64,000 nt of DNA from Pontibacter korlensis. Its GTDB lineage: Bacteria > Bacteroidota > Bacteroidia > Cytophagales > Hymenobacteraceae. The DNA is taken from the NCBI RefSeq assembly GCF_000973725.1, contig NZ_CP009621.1, positions 5,201,001-5,265,000 of the forward strand. Reading direction: 5' to 3'. Both the position numbers and the translations under genes were made by a program. Position 1 is the stretch's first letter; each line of letters starts with the position of its first letter. This document shows positions 35,102 through 43,771 of the stretch, one piece after another. Under the pieces are notes generated by a model, which worked only from the letters and a program-made list of their open reading frames with translations, made no database searches and was not told the origin of the DNA.

Positions 35102-37801
35102 ATGACTTATATACCATCAGCCACTTACAGGCTACAGACTTCGCCTAACTTTAAACTGAGCGATATAAAACAGCTCATCCCTTACCTGCATGAACTGGGC
35201 ATCAGCACCATATACTCTGCTCCCATTTTCTGTGCCCGCCCCGGTAGCGAGCACGGCTACGACGTTACGGCTCCGTATGATATAAACCCAGAGGTTGGCA
35301 CACAGAAGGAGCTGCGCGAAATTGCAGCCGAACTGAAGGAGCGCGGCATGGGCTGGCTACAGGACATTGTGCCTAACCACATGGCTTTTCACCCGGATAA
35401 CGTATGGTTGATGGACGTACTGGAGAAAGGGCCGCAGTCGCAGTTTTATACTTTCTTCGATATTGATTTCCACCACCCGGACTTTAACGGGCAGGTGATG
35501 GTGCCATTTTTAGGAGAACCGCTGGATAAGATAGTAGAGCAAGGGCAGCTAGAACTTAAGCTAACGGAGAAAGGCATTAGTCTTAACTACTTCGACAATG
35601 TTTACCCGGTTAGTGTGTCCAGCTACCGTCCTTTACTACAGGAGGCACTTCAGGCATCTGGTGATCCGGAGGTATCTAAACAGGCAAACCAAAGCCTGAA
35701 AGAACTGGAGTTGCTGGAGGCAGAAGAAAGTATAAACCCAGCAGCCTGGGGCAACTTCAAGAAGAAACTCTATAAAACAGAGGCCTTACGAAAAGCACTG
35801 GAACAGGTGCTGCAAAATACCAGCGAGGAAAAAGAGAAGCTGGAAAAGATACTGCAAAAGCAGCATTACATACTTAGCCATTGGCAGGACACCGAAAAGC
35901 AGATAAACTACCGCCGCTTCTTTACAGTAAACGACCTGATCTGTCTCCGCATGGAGCACCCGGAGGTGTTCGAACAGTATCACCAATTTATCAAACAGCT
36001 CTGCGACCAGGATATCCTGCAGGGCCTGCGTGTTGACCACGTAGACGGTTTGCTTGACCCAACTACGTACCTGAAGCGCCTGCGCCAGCTGGCTGGCCCT
36101 GAGAAGTACATCATCGTGGAGAAGATTCTGGAAGGCGAAGAGCAGTTACCAGAGCGCTGGCCTATACAGGGCAACAGCGGCTATGATTTCCTGGCTTGGG
36201 TTAGCAACCTTTATACTTCTGCCAAAGGCCGTCGCAAGCTTACCGAAGTATACCACCGCCTGATACCAGCTGCTCCTGATAATTATGAGCAGCTGGTGTT
36301 CGACAAAAAAATGTTTATCCTGAACAACTACATGAAGGGTGAACTGGAGAACCTGCTGCGCCTACTGCAGGAGCGCCACCTGATACCACTGGACCCGGAG
36401 GAGCAATGGCGTAAGGCACTGGCAGTACTGTTGGCGGCCTGGCCGGTATACTGTATTTATGGCAACCGCCTACCACTCTCTAAAGATGAGATGGAGGTAG
36501 TAGATAATGCCTTTGCCGAAGCTAATAAACAGGCGCCGGACGTAGCCGAGCAACTGAAGCACCTGCACACACTCTTTACCCTCACTCCGGATGATACTGA
36601 GGATACAAAGCATCACAAGCTATACTTTGTGATGCGTAGCCAGCAGTTTACCGGTCCGCTGGCTGCCAAAGGTGTAGAGGATACGACATTTTATACTTAT
36701 AACCGCCTCATCTCACTTAACGAAGTAGGCAACAGCCCCGACATTTTCCACCTCGAGACAGAGGAGTTTCATGAGCGGATGCTGTATCGCCAGCGCGTAT
36801 ATCCGCACTCCATCAACGCCACTGCCACCCACGATACAAAACGTGGCGAAGGAGCCCGCATGCGCCTGAACGTGCTGAGCGAGTTGCCGGAAGAATGGGA
36901 AGAGAAGGTTACCGGCTGGCTTCAGATCTCCCAAAAGTATACAACAGAGTCTACCAAGAACGACCTGTACTTCCTGTTCCAGACGCTGCTGGGCGTACTG
37001 CCACTGGAAGGTGAGGTAGATGAGACACTTATACAGCGGGTGCAGGAGTACCTGGAGAAAGCACTGCGTGAGGCAAAAGTAAATACGGACTGGTCAGCAC
37101 CAAACGAGACGTATGAGCAGGCCATGAAAAACCTGGTGCATCAGCTGCTGCAGGAGGACGAAGACTTTATGCACTCCTTCCAGCCTTTCTTCCTGAAAGT
37201 GGCGCACTACGGCTGGATCTATTCACTCTGCCAATCGCTGCTTAAGCTTACCTGCCCGGGCGTGCCGGATGTGTACCAAGGCACCGAATTCTGGGACCTA
37301 AGCCTGGTTGACCCTGACAACCGCCGCCCTGTGGACTATGATCTGCGCTACCGCTACCTGCAGGAATTGCAGCAGGAGGAAGCCAAAGATGCGCTAAACC
37401 TGCACAAGGCCCTGCTGCACCACCCAGAGAACTCTAAGGTAAAATTATACTTGCTGCACAAAGTGCTGGCTACCCGCCGCGACATGCAGGACCTGTTCGA
37501 TAAAGGAGACTATGTACCCCTGCAGGTACACGGGGCAAAGCAGCAGCACGTATTAGCCTTTGCCCGCCACTATCAGGGTAAATGGGCGATTGTAGCTGTT
37601 CCGCTACTTCTTACCAGCCTGGTAAACGGACATGAATTGCCACTAGGTGAGGAAGTATGGCAAGACACAGCCATTGTATTACCTGAAACCGCGCCACAGG
37701 GCTGGCAACAGGTGCTTGGGCAAAGTACGTTAAACGCGAATGGTACGCTACCCGTAGCACAACTACTTAAGACATTCCCTGTCGCACTATTAACTGCTTG
37801 A
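35102..37801 (+). CDS. treY: Malto-oligosyltrehalose synthase
   Basis: An 899-aa GH13_26 enzyme (ATG at 35102, MTYIPSATYRLQ, two bases after the previous stop). It converts the reducing end of alpha-1,4-glucan into an alpha,alpha-1,1 trehalose end. Landmarks are YRLQTSPNFKLSDI, GSEHGYDVTAPYDINPEVG, WLQDIVPNHMAF, LRVDHVDGLLDP with the nucleophile Asp, IIVEKIL with the acid/base Glu, ATHDTKRGEGARMRL and PGVPDVYQGTEFWDLSLVDPDNRR. The product is the substrate of TreZ, encoded two genes upstream. Confidence 0.95.
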   Translation: MTYIPSATYRLQTSPNFKLSDIKQLIPYLHELGISTIYSAPIFCARPGSEHGYDVTAPYDINPEVGTQKELREIAAELKERGMGWLQDIVPNHMAFHPDNVWLMDVLEKGPQSQFYTFFDIDFHHPDFNGQVMVPFLGEPLDKIVEQGQLELKLTEKGISLNYFDNVYPVSVSSYRPLLQEALQASGDPEVSKQANQSLKELELLEAEESINPAAWGNFKKKLYKTEALRKALEQVLQNTSEEKEKLEKILQKQHYILSHWQDTEKQINYRRFFTVNDLICLRMEHPEVFEQYHQFIKQLCDQDILQGLRVDHVDGLLDPTTYLKRLRQLAGPEKYIIVEKILEGEEQLPERWPIQGNSGYDFLAWVSNLYTSAKGRRKLTEVYHRLIPAAPDNYEQLVFDKKMFILNNYMKGELENLLRLLQERHLIPLDPEEQWRKALAVLLAAWPVYCIYGNRLPLSKDEMEVVDNAFAEANKQAPDVAEQLKHLHTLFTLTPDDTEDTKHHKLYFVMRSQQFTGPLAAKGVEDTTFYTYNRLISLNEVGNSPDIFHLETEEFHERMLYRQRVYPHSINATATHDTKRGEGARMRLNVLSELPEEWEEKVTGWLQISQKYTTESTKNDLYFLFQTLLGVLPLEGEVDETLIQRVQEYLEKALREAKVNTDWSAPNETYEQAMKNLVHQLLQEDEDFMHSFQPFFLKVAHYGWIYSLCQSLLKLTCPGVPDVYQGTEFWDLSLVDPDNRRPVDYDLRYRYLQELQQEEAKDALNLHKALLHHPENSKVKLYLLHKVLATRRDMQDLFDKGDYVPLQVHGAKQQHVLAFARHYQGKWAIVAVPLLLTSLVNGHELPLGEEVWQDTAIVLPETAPQGWQQVLGQSTLNANGTLPVAQLLKTFPVALLTA

Positions 37802-37806
37802 GATTT

Positions 37807-39339
37807 ATGATTATAGATAACCGTAGTGCAGGAATCCTGCTTCATATTACTTCGCTTCCCTCCCGCTTTGGTATCGGCGACCTGGGTCCGGAGGCTTATA
37901 CTTTCGCCGATCAGTTAGAAGAGGCCGGACAGCGCTTTTGGCAGATTTTGCCCCTCAACCCGACAGAGGAAAGTTATGGCAACTCTCCCTATAGCAGCCA
38001 CTCTGCCTTTGCAGGAAACCCGCTGCTTATTAGTCCGGAGCTATTGGTAAAGGACGGCCTGTTGCACGACAAAGACCTGCAGCACAATGAGAAGTTCGAT
38101 GATGCCCGAGTGGACTATGCCACAGTAAGTAAGTTTAAGCTGAAGTTGTTGCAAAGGGCTTTTAAAAACTTTAGCGATGAGCTGCCCGACAAATTATGGA
38201 AGGAATTTGCTGATTTTCAGAAAGAGCATAAACTGTGGCTACAGGACTTTGCCAACTTTGTAGCCTTTAAAAAGCACTTTGGTGACAAAGGCTGGGTAGA
38301 TTGGCCAAAGGAGATAAAGCAGCGCGACAAGAAGGCTGTAAAAGAACTGGCTGAGGAGCTAAACGAGCAAGTGGAGTTTGAGATGTTTATGCAGTTCATC
38401 TTCTACAGCCAGTGGGAGAAACTAAAGCAGTACTGCAATAGCAAAGACATCACCTTTTTTGGCGATATGCCATTTTATGTGAGCCACGACAGTGCTGATG
38501 TATGGAGTCATCCACACTTGTTTAAGCTTGATGATGAAGGCAACCCTACCGCTGTCTCGGGAGTACCACCGGATTTCTTTAGCGAAACCGGCCAGCTTTG
38601 GGGCACCCCTGTATATGACTGGAAGTCCTTAGCAGAACAGAAGTACGATTGGTGGATTCATCGCATAGACCACAACCTGCGTCTTTTCGGCCTGCTCCGC
38701 CTCGACCACTTCAGAGCCTTCTCTGCCTATTGGGAAGTGCCTGCCAGCGAAGACACAGCAGTAAACGGTAAGTGGGTAAAATCTCCAGGACGTGAAATAC
38801 TGAGCCTGCTTCAGCACAAATACAAGAAGATGCCGATAATTGCAGAAGACCTTGGCGAAATAGACCAGCCTGTCCGGGATCTTATCAAAGAGTTTGATTT
38901 GCCGGGCATGTTGGTATTGGTATTTGCTTTTGTGGGCGATGAGAAGGCGTTTGAGAGTTCTTTTATGCCGCACAACCACACCCACAACAGCATAGTGTAC
39001 ACAGGCACACACGATAACAGTACCGTACGCGCATGGCTTGAGGAGTCTAACGACGAAGACGTAGATTTGCTAAGCCGATATGCTTTTCAAAAAATCACAG
39101 AGAAGAACGTGCACCAGGTAATGCTCCGCATGGCTTATATGTCAGTGGCACAGTTAGCCGTGGTTCCGGTACAGGATGTGCTTGGTTTAGGCAAGGAGGC
39201 AATCATGAATAAACCTTCCACAGGCTCAGGTAACTGGGAATGGCGCCTTCAACCAGGGCAATTCTCCAAAGAGTATGTAACTGAATTGCAAGATTTGGCC
39301 AAACTCTATGGTCGCTGGGAAGAACCTGAAAACAAGTAA
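37807..39339 (+). CDS. malQ: 4-alpha-glucanotransferase (amylomaltase)
   Basis: A 510-aa GH77 enzyme (ATG 37807, MIIDNRSAGILLH, five bases after the treY stop). It transfers alpha-1,4-glucan segments, recycling short maltodextrins. Visible are LLHITSLPSRFGIGDLGP, LPLNPTEESYGNSPYSSHSAFAGNP, FFGDMPFYVSHDSADVW, nucleophile region LFGLLRLDHFRAFSAYWEVP, IIAEDLGEI with the catalytic Glu, and YTGTHDNSTVRAW. It is the last gene of the treZ operon, followed by a strong terminator. Confidence 0.96.
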   Translation: MIIDNRSAGILLHITSLPSRFGIGDLGPEAYTFADQLEEAGQRFWQILPLNPTEESYGNSPYSSHSAFAGNPLLISPELLVKDGLLHDKDLQHNEKFDDARVDYATVSKFKLKLLQRAFKNFSDELPDKLWKEFADFQKEHKLWLQDFANFVAFKKHFGDKGWVDWPKEIKQRDKKAVKELAEELNEQVEFEMFMQFIFYSQWEKLKQYCNSKDITFFGDMPFYVSHDSADVWSHPHLFKLDDEGNPTAVSGVPPDFFSETGQLWGTPVYDWKSLAEQKYDWWIHRIDHNLRLFGLLRLDHFRAFSAYWEVPASEDTAVNGKWVKSPGREILSLLQHKYKKMPIIAEDLGEIDQPVRDLIKEFDLPGMLVLVFAFVGDEKAFESSFMPHNHTHNSIVYTGTHDNSTVRAWLEESNDEDVDLLSRYAFQKITEKNVHQVMLRMAYMSVAQLAVVPVQDVLGLGKEAIMNKPSTGSGNWEWRLQPGQFSKEYVTELQDLAKLYGRWEEPENK

Positions 39340-39362
39340 TTATCTGAATAGCAACTGATAGA

Positions 39363-39397
39363 AAAGTATAGCTGGCACGCCAGCTATACTTTTTTTA
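39363..39397 (+). terminator. Terminator of the treZ-malQ operon
   Basis: AAAGTATAGCTGG (39363-39375) pairs with CCAGCTATACTTT (39380-39392), followed by a T-run. Confidence 0.94.
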
Positions 39398-39541
39398 TGC
39401 AAAGTGTTTTATTATATTGCTTTAGCACTATACTTCAACGCCCACATACATTAACTACATACATAGTGCAGATAACTGTATGTTTACTGCGATACGGTAG
39501 TCAGGTAACATTACAAAGTATAGAAGGACACATAAACCCAA

Positions 39542-40003
39542 ATGAAGAGGAAGGCGCAACTACAAGAGATCAAGCATTGGGGCATCAGCTTACCTTATGT
39601 GTTCCTATTTAAAAGGAAGATCCATATAGGTACTCTATTCATACTTGCGCTAGTTGCTTACTTTGTACAGCATGTAACCTTCAAAACGCTAATGAAAACG
39701 GAATTAGCCAAAAATGGAGAGATTACAAAAGGCTATATTTTTGAATCAAAGGATGTAGGTGGTAAAGGGACAACATACCATTACTATACTTTTAAAGTAG
39801 CCAACACTTTGTATGAAAATCATGCCGCTAATGGGGAGTTTTCAGAAAAAGACTCAATATACATTGTCTACGATATACAGAATCCTGACAAAAATTGGGC
39901 GCTAAAGCTTTTAGAAAATGACTATCCTGATCAGCTACAGAAGAATCCAAATTATCTGAACTTAAAAAATAACGAACACCTAACAAGAGCTAAAGCATAC
40001 TAA
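39542..40003 (+). CDS. Hypothetical membrane-anchored protein
   Basis: A 153-aa protein with one transmembrane helix (IGTLFILALVAYFVQHV, residues ~29-45) and a soluble C-terminal part with short beta-like segments (ITKGYIFESKDVGGKGTTYHYYTFKVANTLYE, split by Gly-rich turns). The arrangement resembles DUF3592-type proteins, but the match is weak. The local sequence is more AT-rich than the neighbouring operon. Confidence 0.6.
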   Translation: MKRKAQLQEIKHWGISLPYVFLFKRKIHIGTLFILALVAYFVQHVTFKTLMKTELAKNGEITKGYIFESKDVGGKGTTYHYYTFKVANTLYENHAANGEFSEKDSIYIVYDIQNPDKNWALKLLENDYPDQLQKNPNYLNLKNNEHLTRAKAY

Positions 40004-40069
40004 GGAGTGCCTTAGCCAAACCGTTGGGAGTAACACTCCAAGATTGGCAACTTCAAAAGATAACACATT

Positions 40070-41341
40070 TTGTTTCAGAACATAAAGAGATTGTTTTTAT
40101 TTGGAGTTGTCGCGTTTATAGCCGCTGCTTGTAGCACGACAAAGAATTTGCATTCGAAAGAGTTTGTACAAACTCAACAAGAGTTAACAGAGAAGTTGAC
40201 CCAAATAAGTAAAGCAGCAAGTTTCAACGGCTTTGGCGTAGCTTTAGTAAACGACAAAGAGGTTTTATACCAAAACGGTTTTGGGATTGCTAATGTCGAG
40301 ACAAGCGCCAAGTATACAGAAAACACAGTTCAAAATATTGCCTCTATCTCTAAGACTGTCATAGGGCTTGCCGTTCTTAAAGCGCAGGAATTAGGCAAAC
40401 TTAACTTAGATGACCCAGCCAATAAATATCTGCCCTTCACCGTATCCAATCCAGCATACCCGGAGGTCCCCATCACCATCCGGCACCTGGTAACGCATAC
40501 GTCCTCTATTGTAGACACAGAAGAATACCTTTCCAGAAATCTGGTACTGAGGGACACAGTTAATCTGGTTCACAACCTCAACATTGATGTTTCGCCAACA
40601 CGGTTTAATCCTCCATCAGCTAAAACCTCCTTAGAAGACTTCTTGAAAAACCTGCTTGACACCGATGGAGAATGGTACTCAAGAGAGGGATTCTCAAAAA
40701 GTAAACCAGGAAGCATGTATGAGTATTCAAATGTTGGAGCCTCACTTGCCGCATTAGTAGTGGAGAAAGCTACAGGCACTACTTATGATGAGTTTACTTC
40801 ACAGTACATTTTACGCCCTTTGGAGATGCATTCATCGGGTTGGAGTTTTAATGCAATTGATTTTTCAAGCTATTCCCCCACTTATCAGGACAAACAAACA
40901 CCTTATCCCTGTTACTCCCTTATTGGTTACCCAGACGGAGGATTGCTAACCACGAGCTCAGATATGAGCAAGTACATTCTAGAACTCATGAAAGGGTATC
41001 TTGGCAACGGGACTATCCTCACTAAACAGAGTTACAAAGAGTACTTTACACCACAACTTGCGGCAGAAAACTTCACTAACAGGAGTACCAGCGAATACAG
41101 TGATGAGTACAATATGGGAATCACAATGGGATTTGGCTCTACAGGAAACTTCGGGCACACCGGCGGCGATCCAGGAATGTCTTCTGTGATCTGGTTTTAC
41201 AAAGACAAAAGGATGGGCCGGTACTTTATAGTTAACACAGATTGGAATACTGAATCATCCGGCAAAGACCAGAAAGCAATCTATGATCTGCTCCACGAAT
41301 TTTATGTAAAGCTAAATAGCTTGAGCAAGACAACAAAGTAG
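40070..41341 (+). CDS. Serine hydrolase of the class C beta-lactamase / esterase family, lipoprotein
   Basis: A 423-aa protein, apparently starting at TTG (40070) because no ATG precedes the lipoprotein signal (lipobox AAAC near residue 21). The active-site motif SISK (Ser-x-x-Lys) lies in NIASISKTVIGLAV near residue 93, with Tyr in YEYSNVGAS and a C-terminal HTGGDPG motif. Such proteins include penicillin-binding proteins, D-amino peptidases and esterases, so antibiotic resistance should not be inferred. The gene is AT-rich and lies 66 bases after the hypothetical gene. The start codon is uncertain. Confidence 0.85.
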   Translation: MFQNIKRLFLFGVVAFIAAACSTTKNLHSKEFVQTQQELTEKLTQISKAASFNGFGVALVNDKEVLYQNGFGIANVETSAKYTENTVQNIASISKTVIGLAVLKAQELGKLNLDDPANKYLPFTVSNPAYPEVPITIRHLVTHTSSIVDTEEYLSRNLVLRDTVNLVHNLNIDVSPTRFNPPSAKTSLEDFLKNLLDTDGEWYSREGFSKSKPGSMYEYSNVGASLAALVVEKATGTTYDEFTSQYILRPLEMHSSGWSFNAIDFSSYSPTYQDKQTPYPCYSLIGYPDGGLLTTSSDMSKYILELMKGYLGNGTILTKQSYKEYFTPQLAAENFTNRSTSEYSDEYNMGITMGFGSTGNFGHTGGDPGMSSVIWFYKDKRMGRYFIVNTDWNTESSGKDQKAIYDLLHEFYVKLNSLSKTTK

Positions 41342-41411
41342 TACTTGGTCAGTAGACAACTCTCTTTTACCTTTTACACAGCCTGGTTATACTTTAGGTA
41401 AATTATACTTT

Positions 41412-41978
41412 ATGAAAACAGAAAAAGAAAAGATGCTCTCCGGTGAGCTGTACGACGCACTCGACAAGCAACTCTCAGATGAAAGGCTCCGAACAAGGCT
41501 ACTTCTCAAAGAATTGAACGACTCCCGCGAAGACCAGGCGGAAGAGCGCAGCCGTATCCTAAAAGAACTCATACCTGACGCGGGCGAAGGCTTATGGTTG
41601 CAGCCTCCATTTTACTGCGACTATGGCACCAATATCAAAGTTGGTGAAAAGGTGTTTTTCAACTTCAACTGTATAGTACTTGATGTGATGCAGGTAACGA
41701 TTGGCAGCCGAACCCTATTTGGTCCTAATGTGCAGATCTATACGGCCACACATCCCATGGATCATAAAGAGAGAGCCTCAGGCCTGGAGTTTGCCAAGCC
41801 TATCACTATCGGTGAGGATGTTTGGGTAGGTGGCAGTGCGGTAATTTGCCCTGGTGTAAGTATAGGCGATCGCGCAGTGATTGGTGCTGGCAGTGTAGTT
41901 ACCAAAGACATACCGTCTGGTGTTTTTGCAGCCGGTAACCCTTGCAGAGTTATCCGCTCTCTTGAGCAAACAGAGTAG
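41412..41978 (+). CDS. Sugar O-acetyltransferase (maltose acetyltransferase type)
   Basis: A 188-aa left-handed beta-helix acetyltransferase of the Maa/LacA type: MLSGELYDALDKQL N-terminal MAT segment, FYCDYGTNIKVGEKVFFNFNCIVLD, catalytic His in YTATHPMDHKERASG, then hexapeptide repeats (IGEDVWVGGSAVICPGVSIGDRAVIGAGSVV). It transfers acetyl from acetyl-CoA to a sugar; maltose or glucose is plausible given the nearby maltodextrin enzymes. It is cytoplasmic, with its own terminator at 42003-42059. Confidence 0.93.
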   Translation: MKTEKEKMLSGELYDALDKQLSDERLRTRLLLKELNDSREDQAEERSRILKELIPDAGEGLWLQPPFYCDYGTNIKVGEKVFFNFNCIVLDVMQVTIGSRTLFGPNVQIYTATHPMDHKERASGLEFAKPITIGEDVWVGGSAVICPGVSIGDRAVIGAGSVVTKDIPSGVFAAGNPCRVIRSLEQTE

Positions 41979-42002
41979 GCTTTACTTTTCTTGACTATCA
42001 CG

Positions 42003-42059
42003 GTGGCAGTGTTATTTGAAGTAGCAGAAACACCTGCAGCTTAACACTGCCACTTTTTT
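42003..42059 (+). terminator. Terminator after the acetyltransferase gene
   Basis: GTGGCAGTGTTA (42003-42014) pairs with TAACACTGCCAC (42042-42053), followed by TTTTTT; the loop is 27 bases. Confidence 0.85.
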
Positions 42060-42200
42060 GCTTCCCTCACCTACCGGGCCACCTACAATTCACAACACTC
42101 CTTTCACCTCTAATATCCTTTAAACCTGTTTGTTATCTACAATTAAAAGTTTACCTTAGGGTATAGTATATCTGCTACACCGCTCAATCCTATCATAACT

Positions 42201-42758
42201 ATGGTACAACAAACAGCTTCCGTCGCACCTGGTAATAAGGCTCAGGATTTTGCCCTATTGGATACTGTATCCGATAAGATTGTTTCGCTTCAGGATGTGT
42301 CTTCGCCTAAGGCCACAGTTATCATGTTTATCTGTAACCACTGCCCATATGTTCAGCACATACTGCCAGAGCTGCTGAAGGTAGCAAGGCAATATAAAGC
42401 GCAGGGAGTAAGCTTTGTGGCCATTAGCGCAAATGATGCCTCCTTCTACCCGGAAGACGGTCCGGCACAGATGAAAAAGCTGGCCAAAGAAATGAATTTT
42501 CCGTTTCCCTACCTCTACGACCAGACCCAGCAGGTAGCCCGTACGTACCAGGTAGAGTGCACTCCTGATTTTTATGTTTACAACAGCAACATGTGCCTTG
42601 CCTACCACGGGCAGTTTGATGATTCACGGCCAAAAAGCAACATACCTGTAACAGGCAGAGATTTACGACAAGCTCTGGATGCCTTGCTTGCGGGGCAACC
42701 TATACCCGAGCACCAGACGCCAAGTATTGGCTGTGGCATTAAGTGGCGAGCAGCCTAG
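42201..42758 (+). CDS. Thioredoxin-fold peroxiredoxin-like protein
   Basis: A 185-aa cytoplasmic protein of the AhpC/TSA-Redoxin type: APGNKAQDFALLDTVSD, then VIMFICNHCPYVQHILPEL with a CxxC-type CNHC, VAISANDASFYPEDGP, and VECTPDFYVYNS with the cis-Pro region (TP). The family is usually annotated as a thioredoxin family protein, and reduction of peroxides or disulfides is likely. Its 3' end overlaps the convergent L,D-transpeptidase gene by four bases. Confidence 0.9.
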   Translation: MVQQTASVAPGNKAQDFALLDTVSDKIVSLQDVSSPKATVIMFICNHCPYVQHILPELLKVARQYKAQGVSFVAISANDASFYPEDGPAQMKKLAKEMNFPFPYLYDQTQQVARTYQVECTPDFYVYNSNMCLAYHGQFDDSRPKSNIPVTGRDLRQALDALLAGQPIPEHQTPSIGCGIKWRAA

Positions 42759-43588
42759 CTCGGTGAAGTTGGTGGCAGGTCTACCTTATTTTCACTAAGC
42801 ATCTCCGACATAGCCTGGGCATGGTCCAGGTACTGCGACGTATACTTGTCGTTAGCAGCGTGTACGTACATAGTAGTACCTCCCTTAACCACATTGATTA
42901 CATCTTCGTGCTCCTCCATCGGGATAGCAGGACAACCGAGGCTGCGGCCTAAACGACCAGCCTGTTCAATAAATTCTTCTGTAGCATACTCAGCACCGTG
43001 CATCACTATACAGCGGTCGCGGGCATTGGTGTTAAAGCCTTCGTCCAAGCCATCCAACCGCAGCGACAGCCCGTGCTTACCCTGGTATGTATTGCCAGTT
43101 ACATAGAAACCAATGCTGCTCATGTAAGATTCACTCTTGTTGGAGAAGGTCTCGGCAAACTCCTCTCCTGAGTTGCGGCCATGCGATACATAGGTATTAT
43201 GAAGTAGCTCCTTCTTTTCTACATCTACCACCCACAGGCGCTTCTCGTTAGACGACTTTGTAAAGTCAACAATGGTGATATATGGCTTGCCAGACACCTC
43301 GTTGTTGTGTCGCATGTTATAGTAGCCAGTGAGTGCTTTGTTAAACACCTCAAAGCGAAGCCCTGCCTCCTGCAACTGTATGTGGCTGTACAGGTTGTAA
43401 GCCACCTGGTTAAAGTGCATCAGTTTAAGGTTTGCCATCCTCCGCTTCATCGTATCCGTGCTGGAGTGCGGCATAGCGGCACCTGTGTTAACTGGTGTGG
43501 CCATTGGTGTAAGCACGAGCGGCGCAAACAAAGGCAGCAGGTTGCGGCTCAGCTTGCGGCGCATTCTTCTCCATCTTGGCTTTCTCAT
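42755..43588 (-). CDS. Murein L,D-transpeptidase catalytic domain protein (YkuD_2 type)
   Basis: A 277-aa protein with an Arg-rich N-terminus and hydrophobic segment (LLPLFAPLVLTPMA) that should export it. The catalytic region holds YITIVDFTKSSNEKRLWVVDVEK, HNTYVSHGRNSGEEFA, IVMHGAEYA and RLGRSLGCPAIP with the active-site Cys. It probably makes or edits 3-3 peptidoglycan crosslinks or anchors lipoproteins. The 3' end overlaps the convergent thioredoxin-like gene (42755-42758), so no terminator lies between them. Confidence 0.88.
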   Translation of the reverse strand: MRKPRWRRMRRKLSRNLLPLFAPLVLTPMATPVNTGAAMPHSSTDTMKRRMANLKLMHFNQVAYNLYSHIQLQEAGLRFEVFNKALTGYYNMRHNNEVSGKPYITIVDFTKSSNEKRLWVVDVEKKELLHNTYVSHGRNSGEEFAETFSNKSESYMSSIGFYVTGNTYQGKHGLSLRLDGLDEGFNTNARDRCIVMHGAEYATEEFIEQAGRLGRSLGCPAIPMEEHEDVINVVKGGTTMYVHAANDKYTSQYLDHAQAMSEMLSENKVDLPPTSPS

Positions 43589-43771
43589 CTCTTTAAAATT
43601 TTATACTCATTGATTTTACGGCCAAGCGCGAAAGCGGTTTAAAACACACACTACAGCATACGTATAAGAAGTTTATCTAACCCAAAAACATATTGATAAT
43701 TAGACCCATACTTACCAAAGGCACCATTTTTGCCAATATGTATGTTACCTGAATATCTGTACAGACACATT

